This document shows positions 26,370-35,970 of a stretch of DNA of 64,000 nt, in pieces (positions within the stretch are counted from its first letter, which is position 1; every line of letters starts with the position of its first letter). The notes under the pieces were generated by a model, which saw only the letters and a program-made list of their open reading frames with translations, had not been told where the DNA came from and did not search any database. This DNA is from Candidatus Neomarinimicrobiota bacterium (GTDB taxonomy: Bacteria; Fidelibacterota; UBA2242; B5-G15). The DNA lies in assembly GCA_017656425.1 (NCBI GenBank), contig JACDNV010000006.1, forward strand, positions 106,542 to 170,541, written 5' to 3'. A program made the translations under genes and the position numbers.

Positions 26370-27794
26370 CTATTCAATTTTTTTCCATTCAGTATGGAAA
26401 AATTGACCGCGAGGTTTATCAACTCTTTCATATGTATGAGCGCCAAAATAATCTCTCTGTGCTTGAAGTAAATTTGCAGGTAACCTTTCTGCTCTATAAC
26501 TATCATAATATGCTAAGGCACTACTAAAAGCTGGCACCGGTATACCATTTTGCAAAGCCACGGTTACCACTTCACGCCATGCTGATTGACATTCATCAAT
26601 AGCTGACTTAAAATATGGATCAAGTATCAGGTTTAGCAGATTAGCATCCCTGTCATAGGCTTCTTTAATCCTATTAAGAAATTGTGCTCTAATAATGCAA
26701 CCAGCTCTCCATATTGATGCAATCGAACCAAAATTCAAATCCCACCCTTCCTCCTTCTTGGCATCACTCATTAACTGAAAACCTTGTGCATAGCTACATA
26801 TTTTTGATGCATAAAGTGCTTTTCTAATTTTTTCTATAAACTCCTTCTTATCCCCTTTAAATTGAATACTAGGGCCACCCAGCACATTAGAAGCAGCTAC
26901 TCTTTCTTCTTTTCTTGCGCTTACTATCCTTGCAAACACCGCCTCCGCTATTGTTGGAGCAGGTGTACCATAATCAAGCGCCACCTGGCTCGTCCATTTC
27001 CCAGTACCCTTCTGTCCAGCCGTATCCAATATAACATCGACCATCGGCCTCCCTGTTTCATCATCCTTTTTCGCCAATATATCAGCCGTTATCTCAATTA
27101 AGTAACTGTTCAAATCGCCTTTATTCCATTCAGCAAATACCTTACCCATTTCATCAGGAGTCAAACCAAGAAGTTTATTCATAAGGAAATATGCTTCACA
27201 TATCATTTGCATATCACCATATTCTATACCATTATGTACCATTTTCACAAAATGACCTGCACCATCAGATCCAATCCATGCACAGCAAGGTTTATTATCG
27301 TCAGCCTTTGCAGCAATATCCAGAAATATGTCTTCAATATGCTTCCACGCTTCTGGTGAGCCTCCCGGCATAATGGACGGACCCTTCAATGCTCCTTCCT
27401 CTCCACCAGATACACCAGTACCAATGTACAATAGTCCCTTACTTTCAACATATTTCGATCTTCTCTGTGTATCCCGATAAAAACTATTCCCGCCATCAAT
27501 TATTATATCGCCCTTTTCAAGTAATGGAACCAATTTTTCAATAAAATCATCGACTGGCTGACCAGCTTTTACAAGTAGCATTATCTTCCGTGGCCTTTTC
27601 AAACTTTCCACAAACTCTTCTAAACTATGCGTTCCTTTTATCTTTTTACCTTGTGCTCTTGTATTAATAAATTCATCTACCTTACTTACTGTTCGATTAT
27701 AAACTGCAACCGAATATCCATGCCTCTCCATGTTCAGAACCAGATTCTGTCCCATTACTGCAAGCCCAATTAAACCAATATCATATTTTTCCAT
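26370..27794 (-). CDS. gnd: 6-phosphogluconate dehydrogenase, decarboxylating
   Basis: Enzyme of 474 residues converting 6-phosphogluconate and NAD(P)+ to ribulose 5-phosphate, CO2 and NAD(P)H. '[13 protein letters not shown]' (10-22) is the dinucleotide fold, 'GVSGGEEGA' the substrate loop with 'GGNSFYRDT', and '[13 protein letters not shown]' contains the catalytic Lys-Asn. Length and motifs are those of the long, E. coli-like form. It sits between transketolase (15 bp) and the KduD-like gene within a uronate operon, which is unusual and implies that gluconate or 6-phosphogluconate is made from uronate here. Start has GGAGGG. Confidence 0.97.
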   Translation of the reverse strand: MEKYDIGLIGLAVMGQNLVLNMERHGYSVAVYNRTVSKVDEFINTRAQGKKIKGTHSLEEFVESLKRPRKIMLLVKAGQPVDDFIEKLVPLLEKGDIIIDGGNSFYRDTQRRSKYVESKGLLYIGTGVSGGEEGALKGPSIMPGGSPEAWKHIEDIFLDIAAKADDNKPCCAWIGSDGAGHFVKMVHNGIEYGDMQMICEAYFLMNKLLGLTPDEMGKVFAEWNKGDLNSYLIEITADILAKKDDETGRPMVDVILDTAGQKGTGKWTSQVALDYGTPAPTIAEAVFARIVSARKEERVAASNVLGGPSIQFKGDKKEFIEKIRKALYASKICSYAQGFQLMSDAKKEEGWDLNFGSIASIWRAGCIIRAQFLNRIKEAYDRDANLLNLILDPYFKSAIDECQSAWREVVTVALQNGIPVPAFSSALAYYDSYRAERLPANLLQAQRDYFGAHTYERVDKPRGQFFHTEWKKIE

Positions 27795-27809
27795 TTTGCC
27801 TTCCCTCCA

Positions 27810-29825
27810 TTATTTACTTAACCAGTTTAAAATTTTTTGTGCAACAGACTCTCTAGTAAAGCCAAACTTCTCTGCAAGGACTTTGTAAGGTGCTGATGCG
27901 CCAAAGCGATCTATACCAATTACCATTGTTGAAGAGTCCGTAATATCTTTCCATAACGACGTAACACCCGCCTCAACAACTACCACCTTCGAATCTGATG
28001 GTATTAGGCACTTTTTATAATTGTCATCCTGCTGTTTAAATAACTTTACTGAAGGCATAGAAATAACTCTGACATCCAATCCTTTTTCGTCTAATATTCT
28101 TTTTGCCTCTACCGCTACATTTACCTCAGAACCAGTTCCGATAATTACAACATCAGGCACCTCTTTTTTTGAATTTGATAAGATATATCCACCTTTTAAA
28201 ACATCATCTGGACTAAAGTTACTATCTCTTTCCAATGCTGGCACTTTCTGCCTAGTTAGAAATAGAGCCGTAGGTCCATCTTTTCTTCTAATTGCATACG
28301 CCCATGCCATAGCAACCTCCACCCAATCAGCCGGACGGAAATCAATTAAATTCGGTATTAACCTTAAAGAAGCTATTTGCTCTATTGGCTGATGAGTGGG
28401 TCCATCTTCACCTATAAAAATGCTGTCATGAGTAAAAACATAAATTACCTGGGTTTCCATCATTGCTGCGAGTCTGATAGGTGGACGCATATAATCGGAA
28501 AATACAAGAAAAGTGGCACCGAAAGGAATAAATCCACCATATAGTGATACACCATTCAATATAGACCCCATGGCATGTTCTCTAATTCCAAAGTGGAAAT
28601 TTCTTCCCCTAAAATTTCCTTGTGAAATTGACTCGTATGCTCTCATATAAGTATTTGTTGAAGGTGCCAGATCTGCCGAACCACCCACAAGATTTGGAAC
28701 CAGATCAGCTGCTTTCTGGATCACTTTTCCTGATAATTTTCTCGTAGCATCACTGGCGTCTTTTACCACTTCAAGTAATTCTTTTTCAAGATTATCTGGC
28801 ACTTCTTTATTAACAAATTTCAACCATTCTCTGTATAATTCAGGATATTTTGACTTCCATTCATTAAATTTTATCTCCCACTTTTTATATTCCTCAGTAA
28901 GCTCCTTCACCCTTTCATTAAACAATTCTTTTATATCTTCCGGTACAAAAAATTCTTTATCTTCGTACCATCCCATATTACGCTTTGAAAGTTTGAGCTC
29001 TTCTTCACCAAGGGGTGCACCATGAACCTCTGCATTATCCTGCTTATTTGGACTACCATATCCTATGTGAGATTTGGTGATTATTATTGATGGTTTATCA
29101 TTTTCATTTATCGCGGCTTCAACAGCATTAATAAAACCTTGATAATCATAAGCATCAGCATTTAATACCTGCCACCCATAAGCTTCAAATCTTTTATGCA
29201 CATTCTCAGAAAATGTTAAATCGGTCTTACCTTCTATTGTTATTCTATTATCATCATAAATATATATTATATTACCCAATCCTAAATGACCAGCTAGTGA
29301 GGCAGCCTCGCATGCCACTCCCTCCATTATGTCACCATCACTAACGATGGCATAAACCTTATGATCACCAAATACATTATATTCAGGTGTATTAAATCTC
29401 TCAGCAACTATTTTTGAAGCTATAGCCATCCCTATTCCATTAGCAAAACCCTGTCCAAGAGGACCTGTTGTGGTTTCAACTCCTGGCAAGCACCAGTACT
29501 CAGGATGCCCAGGCGTCTTACTGCCCCATTGCCTAAAAGACTTCAAGTCTTCTATTGTAACATCATAGCCACATAGATACAACATTGAATAAAGTAGCAT
29601 CGAACCATGACCAGCAGATAGAACAAATCTATCCCGATTTACCCAATCAGGTACCATTGGATTAAACTTTAAGAAGTGTGTCCACAATATAAATGCAACA
29701 TCTGCCATACCCATTGGCATTCCGGGATGCCCCGAATTTGCTTTTTGAACTCCATCAGCAGAGAGAAACCTTATTGTATTTGCTCCTCTCTTTATGATAT
29801 CCTCTGTACACTTCAATACTGCCAT
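27810..29825 (-). CDS. tkt: Transketolase
   Basis: Full-length thiamine-diphosphate enzyme of 671 residues that interconverts pentose, triose, tetrose and hexose phosphates. '[11 protein letters not shown]' (33-43) and 'GPLGQG' (about 121-126) are conserved, 'SDGDIMEG' is the diphosphate/Mg2+ site, and '[12 protein letters not shown]' is in the pyrimidine-binding domain. Start has a G-rich Shine-Dalgarno. It lies 23 bp after the mannonate oxidoreductase and 15 bp before gnd, so pentose phosphates from 6-phosphogluconate, and probably also from xylose, are rearranged by a co-expressed enzyme. Confidence 0.97.
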   Translation of the reverse strand: MAVLKCTEDIIKRGANTIRFLSADGVQKANSGHPGMPMGMADVAFILWTHFLKFNPMVPDWVNRDRFVLSAGHGSMLLYSMLYLCGYDVTIEDLKSFRQWGSKTPGHPEYWCLPGVETTTGPLGQGFANGIGMAIASKIVAERFNTPEYNVFGDHKVYAIVSDGDIMEGVACEAASLAGHLGLGNIIYIYDDNRITIEGKTDLTFSENVHKRFEAYGWQVLNADAYDYQGFINAVEAAINENDKPSIIITKSHIGYGSPNKQDNAEVHGAPLGEEELKLSKRNMGWYEDKEFFVPEDIKELFNERVKELTEEYKKWEIKFNEWKSKYPELYREWLKFVNKEVPDNLEKELLEVVKDASDATRKLSGKVIQKAADLVPNLVGGSADLAPSTNTYMRAYESISQGNFRGRNFHFGIREHAMGSILNGVSLYGGFIPFGATFLVFSDYMRPPIRLAAMMETQVIYVFTHDSIFIGEDGPTHQPIEQIASLRLIPNLIDFRPADWVEVAMAWAYAIRRKDGPTALFLTRQKVPALERDSNFSPDDVLKGGYILSNSKKEVPDVVIIGTGSEVNVAVEAKRILDEKGLDVRVISMPSVKLFKQQDDNYKKCLIPSDSKVVVVEAGVTSLWKDITDSSTMVIGIDRFGASAPYKVLAEKFGFTRESVAQKILNWLSK

Positions 29826-29848
29826 TTTTCCCCCCTTTTATATTAAAA

Positions 29849-30682
29849 TTATACGCCACTAAATACTGAAAAACCACCGTCGACAGGTACCACTACTCCG
29901 GTAACAAAATTAGAAGCTGGTGATATCAACCAGATCATAGTTCCTATTAAATCCTTAGGATCACCAAATCTACCCATCGGAGTATGATCTATAATCTTTT
30001 TTCCCCTCTCAGTTAAATTGCCAGTTTTCTCATCAATTAATAGGAATCTATTTTGATTTGTTAAGAAAAATCCAGGTGCTACAGCATTTACTCTTATTTT
30101 AGGAGAATATTCCTGTGCCATATATACAGCAAGCCATTGAGTAAAATTACTAACACCTGCTTTTGCTGCAGAATATATAGGAACTTTTGTAAGAACTCTC
30201 ACTGCAGCCATAGATGATATATTTATGATTACACCACTACCTGAATCTACCATAGCCTTCCCAAATATCTGGCTCGAATATATTGTACCAACCAGGTTCA
30301 AATCAAAAACAAATTTCATCCCATCCTCAGGAATATCAAAAAACGATAGCTCCTTTGATGTAGTTGCTCTTGGATTGTTTCCACCTGCACAATTTACAAG
30401 AACATCTACACTCCCCAATTTACCCAGAATAACATCTAATGCTTTCTTCAAACTCTCCTTATTAAGAACATCACAACCAAGCGGCAAAACATTCCCTTCG
30501 TTATCTCCTATTTCTTTCGCTACTCTCTCAGCACTCTCCTTGTGCAAATCCAATATGGCAACTTTTGCTCCCAGATGAGCAAATGCTTTTGCCATCTCAC
30601 TTCCTAATATACCCGCACCTCCAGTCATCGCTATTGACATACCGGATATATCAAATAAATTTTTTAACTCATATCTTTCCAT
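29849..30682 (-). CDS. SDR-family D-mannonate oxidoreductase (fructuronate reductase)
   Basis: Short-chain dehydrogenase of 277 residues with 'TGGAGILGSEMA' (cofactor), 'NCAGGNNPRAT', Ser of 'NISSMAA' and 'YSAAK', ending 'VPVDGGFSVFSGV'. The 'AGGNNP' loop and ending are typical of SDR-type mannonate oxidoreductases found next to uxuA or uxaE, which reduce D-fructuronate to D-mannonate with NAD(P)H. Start at 30682 is fixed by GGGAGG, which lies inside the last codons of uxaE. The two genes are 1 bp apart, so they are translationally coupled. No mannonate dehydratase follows, which leaves the fate of mannonate to be explained. Confidence 0.8.
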   Translation of the reverse strand: MERYELKNLFDISGMSIAMTGGAGILGSEMAKAFAHLGAKVAILDLHKESAERVAKEIGDNEGNVLPLGCDVLNKESLKKALDVILGKLGSVDVLVNCAGGNNPRATTSKELSFFDIPEDGMKFVFDLNLVGTIYSSQIFGKAMVDSGSGVIINISSMAAVRVLTKVPIYSAAKAGVSNFTQWLAVYMAQEYSPKIRVNAVAPGFFLTNQNRFLLIDEKTGNLTERGKKIIDHTPMGRFGDPKDLIGTMIWLISPASNFVTGVVVPVDGGFSVFSGV

Positions 30683-30683
30683 T

Positions 30684-32255
30684 TTATCCTCCCGATCCGT
30701 CTCCAAATGGTTTTAAATGCCTTTCGAAATGAGCCTCTAAACATTGATTATATAAATCTTCATTATTCTGTAGAATGGACATTAGTTTTTCCTTGAAAAG
30801 ATATTTACCAACACTGTCTTTCTGAGTTAAAACCCTTCCAAAACACACATGCAGTACTTGCCTTACATTATCATCATTTAGTAAAACTGAATATTTATCA
30901 TTCCCTATACTGCTCACAATCCTTTTCACATTAACTAAATCCACTGAAACATGATATGTCTTTTTCTCGGTATCATAAAGATCAATTGAAAATTCAAGTA
31001 TTGCTTTGAACAATTCTTTATCAACATCAGCAATCACTCGCAAAGCTTCAAGATAACTTGTTCCTGCTGTTTTAATATGAACAAACCCATCTTTAATCTT
31101 TCCAACCTCTCTATAAATAGTGAATTTATCACTACCCGAATGAAAACTTATTTTATATGGTCCAAATGTCCGGGCAATCGTCTGATGCATTCTATACTGT
31201 TTTATAAAATCATCAATACTGCCTTTATAGTCTATCCCTTTTTCAAAATCGCCCACGAACCTTGGAGCAAGACTCGTTAGCTTTATCCCCCTTCTTTTAA
31301 GTTCATTCACTACTATATAGTGGTCTATAATATCTGTTGGTGATTCAGTTTCATCTATCGACAGTTCTATCTCAAATTTATCTAATCCATATCTTTTTTC
31401 AAGATAACTTACCATTTTAATTGTATGAGCTATTACATTTCCATATTTAACAATTGTTCTTAACACCTTTCCCTTATCTATTTGAAAGTTAACAATATTT
31501 TTTATACGAACTGATTTATCTGAATATCTACTTATAAAATTTTCGTTATCATCACCGAGTATCTCCCAATTTACCTCATTAATTCTTGCCTTTAATGTCT
31601 CTAAATCTAAATTATCTGCCTCGTTTACTACATAATCTCCAGGATCAATGGTAATCATTAAAAACCCTGACTTAACCATGTAATCAATATCATCAGTGGT
31701 TTTTAAATGATCAGCATCTGCTCCCCATAACCCCTTATACCCTTCCTGAAATACAGCCCATGTTGCTGCATCCATAACCTCATCAGGAGTTCTCTCAGTT
31801 CGAGTCAACTCCCTTATCGATTGCTGGGCAAAAATAGGGATGAAACTACTTTTTTTTGCAGCTCTCACATGCCCGGGGCCAGCTATCCCAAGCCTATCAC
31901 CGAACCCGAATGAATTTTTAACTCCTACAATGCCAGGATTAGTAAATTCAAACAATTCTCGCATTATTATTGCGTTTTGGTGATTCAATGGACATTCCTT
32001 TAAAACAATATCTGAATAAACTTTTTCTTCCCCTCTGAACGCATCAAAAGCGGAATTCCTCTTTCCAAACTCACTTAAAATATACAATCCTTTAAACGAA
32101 TCACTTTTACCAATAAAAAATAAATTATCGCCGATTGCATTAATTGAATTTCTATAAATTTTTAAATCAAAGCCTATTATTTCGCTAATTGGAATACTAT
32201 CAGTTTTCCCATCTCTGAAATCTATAAACTCATCAATAATTTTATTTATACTCAT
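30684..32255 (-). CDS. uxaE: Tagaturonate epimerase
   Basis: The 523-residue protein matches the UxaE family first recognised in Thermotoga-type uronate loci: D-tagaturonate to D-fructuronate. Hallmarks are 'FGDRLG ... PGH' (118-128), 'GADADH' (178-183), 'SIDETESPT' (299-307), 'PRFVGDFEKG' (331-340) and 'HSGSDKF' (372-378). These carry the His, Asp and Glu that probably hold the metal. ATG at 32255 has GGAAGG; an earlier ATG at 32285 lacks one. The enzyme replaces the UxaB/UxaA altronate branch, so galacturonate is funnelled to fructuronate. It is followed directly by the fructuronate reductase and preceded by the TRAP permease (40 bp). Confidence 0.9.
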   Translation of the reverse strand: MSINKIIDEFIDFRDGKTDSIPISEIIGFDLKIYRNSINAIGDNLFFIGKSDSFKGLYILSEFGKRNSAFDAFRGEEKVYSDIVLKECPLNHQNAIIMRELFEFTNPGIVGVKNSFGFGDRLGIAGPGHVRAAKKSSFIPIFAQQSIRELTRTERTPDEVMDAATWAVFQEGYKGLWGADADHLKTTDDIDYMVKSGFLMITIDPGDYVVNEADNLDLETLKARINEVNWEILGDDNENFISRYSDKSVRIKNIVNFQIDKGKVLRTIVKYGNVIAHTIKMVSYLEKRYGLDKFEIELSIDETESPTDIIDHYIVVNELKRRGIKLTSLAPRFVGDFEKGIDYKGSIDDFIKQYRMHQTIARTFGPYKISFHSGSDKFTIYREVGKIKDGFVHIKTAGTSYLEALRVIADVDKELFKAILEFSIDLYDTEKKTYHVSVDLVNVKRIVSSIGNDKYSVLLNDDNVRQVLHVCFGRVLTQKDSVGKYLFKEKLMSILQNNEDLYNQCLEAHFERHLKPFGDGSGG

Positions 32256-32295
32256 AGCTTTCCTTCCCTTATAATCAAATATCATCCATACTTAT

Positions 32296-33594
32296 TTAAA
32301 AGCCAAACAGCCTCGGTAAAAACAAACTTAATTCAGGAATATATGTAACAAGCATAAGGGCAACTATCATAGCTAAAAACATCGGCAATAAAGGTTTAAT
32401 TACCTTTACCACACTTGTATTCGCAACACTACATCCAATAAATAAGATACTACCAACAGGTGGTGTACACAATCCTATACACAGATTTAAAACCATAATA
32501 ATACCAAAGTGAACAGGATGAAGTCCCAGCTCCATCACAACAGGTAAAAATATAGGTGTAAATATTAATACTGCAGGTGTCATATCCATAAAGGTACCTA
32601 CAAATAACAATATTACATTTATTATTAGAAGTATTATGAATTTACTATCTGTAAGACCTATTAACGCAGCTGTAATTGTTTGAGGTATATTTTCGTAAGA
32701 CATAATCCATGACATACTCATAGATGTGGCAATAAGTAACATAACAATAGCTGTTGTTTTAGATGATTCCAACAAAATTTGTGGCAGTTCTCTGAATTTG
32801 ACTTCTCTGTATACCAAAACTGAAAGGATAAATGAATAAATCACCGCAATAGCCGAAGCTTCAGTGGCAGTAAAATAACCTGCAATTATTCCACCTATAA
32901 CTATGACTATCAGAAGTAAACTTGGTATAGCATCCAGGAATTTTACAATTGCCTCCTTCAATGATACCAATTGTGCTCTTGGGTACTTCCTAATTGCCGC
33001 ATAAACTCCTGCAACAACCATTAAGGACAAACCAACTATTATTCCTGGAATATATCCAGCGAGGAATAATGCGGCGATAGATGCACCTCCACTAGCAAGG
33101 GAATAAACTATCAATATATTGCTTGGTGGTATTAAGAGACCTGTTGTAGATGAGGTAATATTAACAGCAGCAGAAAAATCTCCATCATAACCCTCTTTCT
33201 TCATTACCGGAATCATAAAACCACCAATCCCTGCAGCCGCCGCAGCCGCTGAACCAGAAATAGCACCAAAAATCATAGCCGCAACTATATTAACATAAGC
33301 AAGTCCACCAGGAAATACTCCTACAATAACCTTTGCAAAATCAATCAGTCTCCTTGCTATACCACCACGACTCATCAACTGCCCGGATAGGATAAAAAAA
33401 GGAATAGCAAGTAAAGCAAAGCTATCAACACCTGTTGCCATCCTTTGAGCCACCGTCGTCAGAGCTGGAGCTGGTGAAATACTTAATAACATTGTCAAAA
33501 TGGTCGATATACCAATGCAAAAAGAAATAGGTAACCCTAGTAATAATAAGGTTACAAAGCTGGATACTAGTACTAATATATCAATCCATTCCAT
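32296..33594 (-). CDS. dctM: TRAP transporter large permease subunit
   Basis: Inner-membrane protein of 432 residues with about 12 hydrophobic segments, the DctM subunit of a TRAP-type Na+-coupled transporter. 'LLGLPISFCIG' at the start and 'FGAISGSAAAAAAGIG' with 'PPSNILIVYSLASGG' are family signatures. The start overlaps the end of dctQ by 14 nt. With DctQ and DctP it should import an acidic sugar, most likely galacturonate or an oligogalacturonide-derived uronate, given UxaE directly downstream. Confidence 0.95.
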   Translation of the reverse strand: MEWIDILVLVSSFVTLLLLGLPISFCIGISTILTMLLSISPAPALTTVAQRMATGVDSFALLAIPFFILSGQLMSRGGIARRLIDFAKVIVGVFPGGLAYVNIVAAMIFGAISGSAAAAAAGIGGFMIPVMKKEGYDGDFSAAVNITSSTTGLLIPPSNILIVYSLASGGASIAALFLAGYIPGIIVGLSLMVVAGVYAAIRKYPRAQLVSLKEAIVKFLDAIPSLLLIVIVIGGIIAGYFTATEASAIAVIYSFILSVLVYREVKFRELPQILLESSKTTAIVMLLIATSMSMSWIMSYENIPQTITAALIGLTDSKFIILLIINVILLFVGTFMDMTPAVLIFTPIFLPVVMELGLHPVHFGIIMVLNLCIGLCTPPVGSILFIGCSVANTSVVKVIKPLLPMFLAMIVALMLVTYIPELSLFLPRLFGF

Positions 33595-34108
33595 TATGAT
33601 TCCCCTTAGCTGTATTTTTCCCCATTAATCTTAATTCACTAAAATTTTCAACAAAAAATACAAGACTATAAAACATTATCATTGCACCACTTATAGGAAT
33701 AGCTAAATATACATATCCCATTTTTATCCGAAGAGCAGCGGAAATCTGTTTTAATTCAAAACTTAAACTAACAAGATAAATACCACCAATTACCATTACA
33801 AAAAGGGCAAAAAAGAAAGTACATAAAGCCAGAAAGATCTCTAAGTAACATTTAGATTTCCCTTTAAACCTTGAAGAGAACACATCAATTGCCAGATGAA
33901 TCTTTTTCCCGACACCGTAGCTTGCACCAAATAATCCAAGCCATATTAGTAAATATCGTGCAAGTTCTTCAGTAAAAGAGCTGGGATTTTTTAAAACAAA
34001 CCTCGTTACAACCTGCCAGGTTACATTCAAAACCATTACTGCCATAATAACTATCACTATCCATTCTAAGACTTTATCAATATATTTTCTCACTTTTTCT
34101 AACATCAT
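33581..34108 (-). CDS. dctQ: TRAP transporter small permease subunit
   Basis: Small integral membrane protein of 175 residues with four hydrophobic segments. 'VTRFVLKNPSSFTEELARYLLIWLGLFGASYGVGKKIHLAIDVF' (quoted in parts: FTEELARYLL, ASYGVGKKIHL) is the DctQ signature. The ATG at 34108 overlaps the TGA of dctP (ATGA), and the gene overlaps dctM by 14 nt, which indicates coupled translation. Separate DctQ and DctM, rather than a fusion, is the common arrangement. Confidence 0.93.
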   Translation of the reverse strand: MMLEKVRKYIDKVLEWIVIVIMAVMVLNVTWQVVTRFVLKNPSSFTEELARYLLIWLGLFGASYGVGKKIHLAIDVFSSRFKGKSKCYLEIFLALCTFFFALFVMVIGGIYLVSLSFELKQISAALRIKMGYVYLAIPISGAMIMFYSLVFFVENFSELRLMGKNTAKGNHNGMD

Positions 34109-35091
34109 TTTACCGCCCTGATTCTTAAAATTAAATCATATATTAATGGATCAGACTTTTTATATTCTTCATATATAGGTTCCACCTTTTTCATAAAAGG
34201 TTCTTTATCAGGATGATAAACTTTAACTCCAGCCTTCTGAACTTCCTCAATGCATTTTTTTGTCGTTTCAGCCCACAGCTTTTTTTGATACTCGAATGAT
34301 TCATCAGCAGCCTGCTGAATGATTTCCTTAACACTATCTGGTAAACTTTCCCACACTACAAGACTTATCAGCAAAACATCAGGGGTCGACGTATGCTCAT
34401 CCAATGAATAATATTTACAGACCTCATAATGTCTTGAAAAATAAAAACTTGGTGGATTATTCTCCGCGCCATCAACGACACCCTGCTGTAATGCAGTATA
34501 TAACTCGCCCCATGCAATTGGAGTTGGAGAACCACCAAGAGCTTTTACCATCTTAATGGCAGTGGCGCTTTCCATAGTCCTAACCTTTAAACCTTTGAGA
34601 TCATCGGGACTAAGTATCGGCTTCTCTTTTGTGTAAAAACTTCTACTACCAGCATCATAATACGTTAGGCCCATCAGTCTATATTTAGAACACGCACGTA
34701 ACAGCTCCTTACCTATCTCACCCTGCACAACTTTAAAAAAGTGTTCCCTATTTCGGAAAACATAAGGGACACCAAAAACACGAAACTCTGGCACAAAGCC
34801 TTCCAGTACACTGGCTGATATTTTCGTCATAGCAAGGCTACCGATCTGTAATAGTTCTACACACTCCCTTTCCGAACCAAGCTGTTCACTAGGATATATT
34901 ACCATTCTAACATTCCCATTGGATAGTTCTTCGAGCCTCTTTGCCATGTAAACCATTCCCTTATGTACAGGATGTGAAGGATCAAGGCTGTGAGCAAGTC
35001 GTAGAACTATACCTTCCTTTTTCACTCCACATCCAGAAAAGATAATTATAACAATAATAAGAATAGTAATATTTATTTTTACTTGCTTCAT
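34105..35091 (-). CDS. dctP: TRAP transporter solute-binding lipoprotein (uronate type)
   Basis: Solute-binding component of 328 residues. A lipoprotein signal 'IIIVIIIFSGC' ends at Cys about 21. The mature part shows 'LAHSLDPSHPVHKGM', 'ERECVELLQIGSLAMT' and 'LKGLKVRTMESA', whose Arg forms the salt bridge to the substrate carboxylate in this family. Start is the ATG at 35091, 5 nt after AGGAG, rather than the GTG one codon earlier. It would trap a sugar acid in the periplasm for DctQM. Uronate specificity is inferred from the operon. Confidence 0.93.
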   Translation of the reverse strand: MKQVKINITILIIVIIIFSGCGVKKEGIVLRLAHSLDPSHPVHKGMVYMAKRLEELSNGNVRMVIYPSEQLGSERECVELLQIGSLAMTKISASVLEGFVPEFRVFGVPYVFRNREHFFKVVQGEIGKELLRACSKYRLMGLTYYDAGSRSFYTKEKPILSPDDLKGLKVRTMESATAIKMVKALGGSPTPIAWGELYTALQQGVVDGAENNPPSFYFSRHYEVCKYYSLDEHTSTPDVLLISLVVWESLPDSVKEIIQQAADESFEYQKKLWAETTKKCIEEVQKAGVKVYHPDKEPFMKKVEPIYEEYKKSDPLIYDLILRIRAVK

Positions 35092-35113
35092 CACTCTCCT
35101 TCATTAATTTCTA

Positions 35114-35875
35114 TTACAAACCTTCTTGAAATTTCATATACCTCCAATCTCTATCGTCTATGGCTCTTTTTGCGGCCATAAGCCACACAAATTTAATTCC
35201 ACATCCTGGAATACCAACATTTGGATGAAATCCTCTATGTATTGCTACAGCATCATCTTGCTGGACTCTATATGCTAAATCAACCTCATCATCATAAACC
35301 AACTGCACACCATAAGCAGGAGCTGGCATATCAATATATAGATATACTTCCTCTTTAGACTCAGTGTGTTCATGGGGAGTCCAGCTCGTCCAGTTGCCGG
35401 GCTCACCTATTGTAACACCAGCGAGTAATCTCTCTGCATTAACATTTACATCTATCATTTTGTACACTTTTCTCTTATAAGTAGCATCTCCAGCATCAAC
35501 AGCAAAATTTGGATCATTTTTTATCTCATCAAAAGGAATAAACTTTACACTGTCACCTTTTTCTGCAGGTGATTGACATTCCGCAACATCAAGGTTAGTT
35601 TCTGTTTCTAGCACATATTTTGTTCCTGGTGGAAGATATAATGCATCAAATTTCTTTAAATTAAAGGTCTTTCCTTCAATATTTGCAACACCTTCTCCAT
35701 TAATGACAATCAGACCAAACTCATTTTTCTTAGTTTCTACTTCAACTTTCGGCACTTCATTGTCCAGGATAATTCTAGCGCAGCTTAAATATTTCAAATA
35801 GGAATTCTCAGGTGTCTGGAACACATTTCTTCCTTTTTTCTCTGCTGTGTTTTTAAATAATATTTTTTTCCCCAT
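35114..35875 (-). CDS. IolB/KduI-family cupin isomerase, candidate uronate isomerase
   Basis: Bicupin of 253 residues related to IolB (5-deoxyglucuronate isomerase) and KduI. 'WTSWTPHEHTESKEEVYLY' (162-180) gives metal ligands His168, His170 and Glu175 or 176, and 'GFHPN' gives His217. No other inositol genes are present in the window, so the classical IolB role is unlikely. As the first gene of the operon with TRAP, UxaE and the fructuronate reductase, in a region without a UxaC gene, it is a good candidate for the aldose-ketose isomerisation of galacturonate to tagaturonate. It is distinct from the true KduI at 19778-20611. Start has GGAGGAG. Function beyond the family is inference. Confidence 0.78.
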   Translation of the reverse strand: MGKKILFKNTAEKKGRNVFQTPENSYLKYLSCARIILDNEVPKVEVETKKNEFGLIVINGEGVANIEGKTFNLKKFDALYLPPGTKYVLETETNLDVAECQSPAEKGDSVKFIPFDEIKNDPNFAVDAGDATYKRKVYKMIDVNVNAERLLAGVTIGEPGNWTSWTPHEHTESKEEVYLYIDMPAPAYGVQLVYDDEVDLAYRVQQDDAVAIHRGFHPNVGIPGCGIKFVWLMAAKRAIDDRDWRYMKFQEGL

Positions 35876-35916
35876 TATCTCCTCCTTTTTAAAGCCTGAA
35901 AATTACTCAAATCCGC

Positions 35917-35932
35917 ATATTTTTCAAAATAT
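35917..35932. promoter_or_regulatory. 16-bp palindrome upstream of the uronate operon (candidate operator)
   Basis: Perfect 7-bp inverted repeat (ATATTTT and AAAATAT around a 2-nt centre), about 42 bp before the first codon of the IolB-like gene, in the 95-bp gap that should hold the operon promoter. The sequence is AT-only in its arms, so chance occurrence in this AT-rich DNA is quite possible. Confidence 0.25.
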
Positions 35933-35970
35933 TAAACATACTGATTATACAACCTCTCTATCTACGACTT

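Noticed and set aside
26081-26527. 148-codon plus-strand open frame opposite kduD and the end of gnd
   Set aside because: It spans two confidently assigned minus-strand genes and their junction, with no motif of its own.
28021-28392. 123-codon plus-strand open frame inside transketolase
   Set aside because: Antisense shadow of a highly conserved enzyme.
35114-35875. Second KduI
   Set aside because: The HxH-E-H arrangement and spacing follow IolB rather than KduI, and the true KduI is at 19778-20611.
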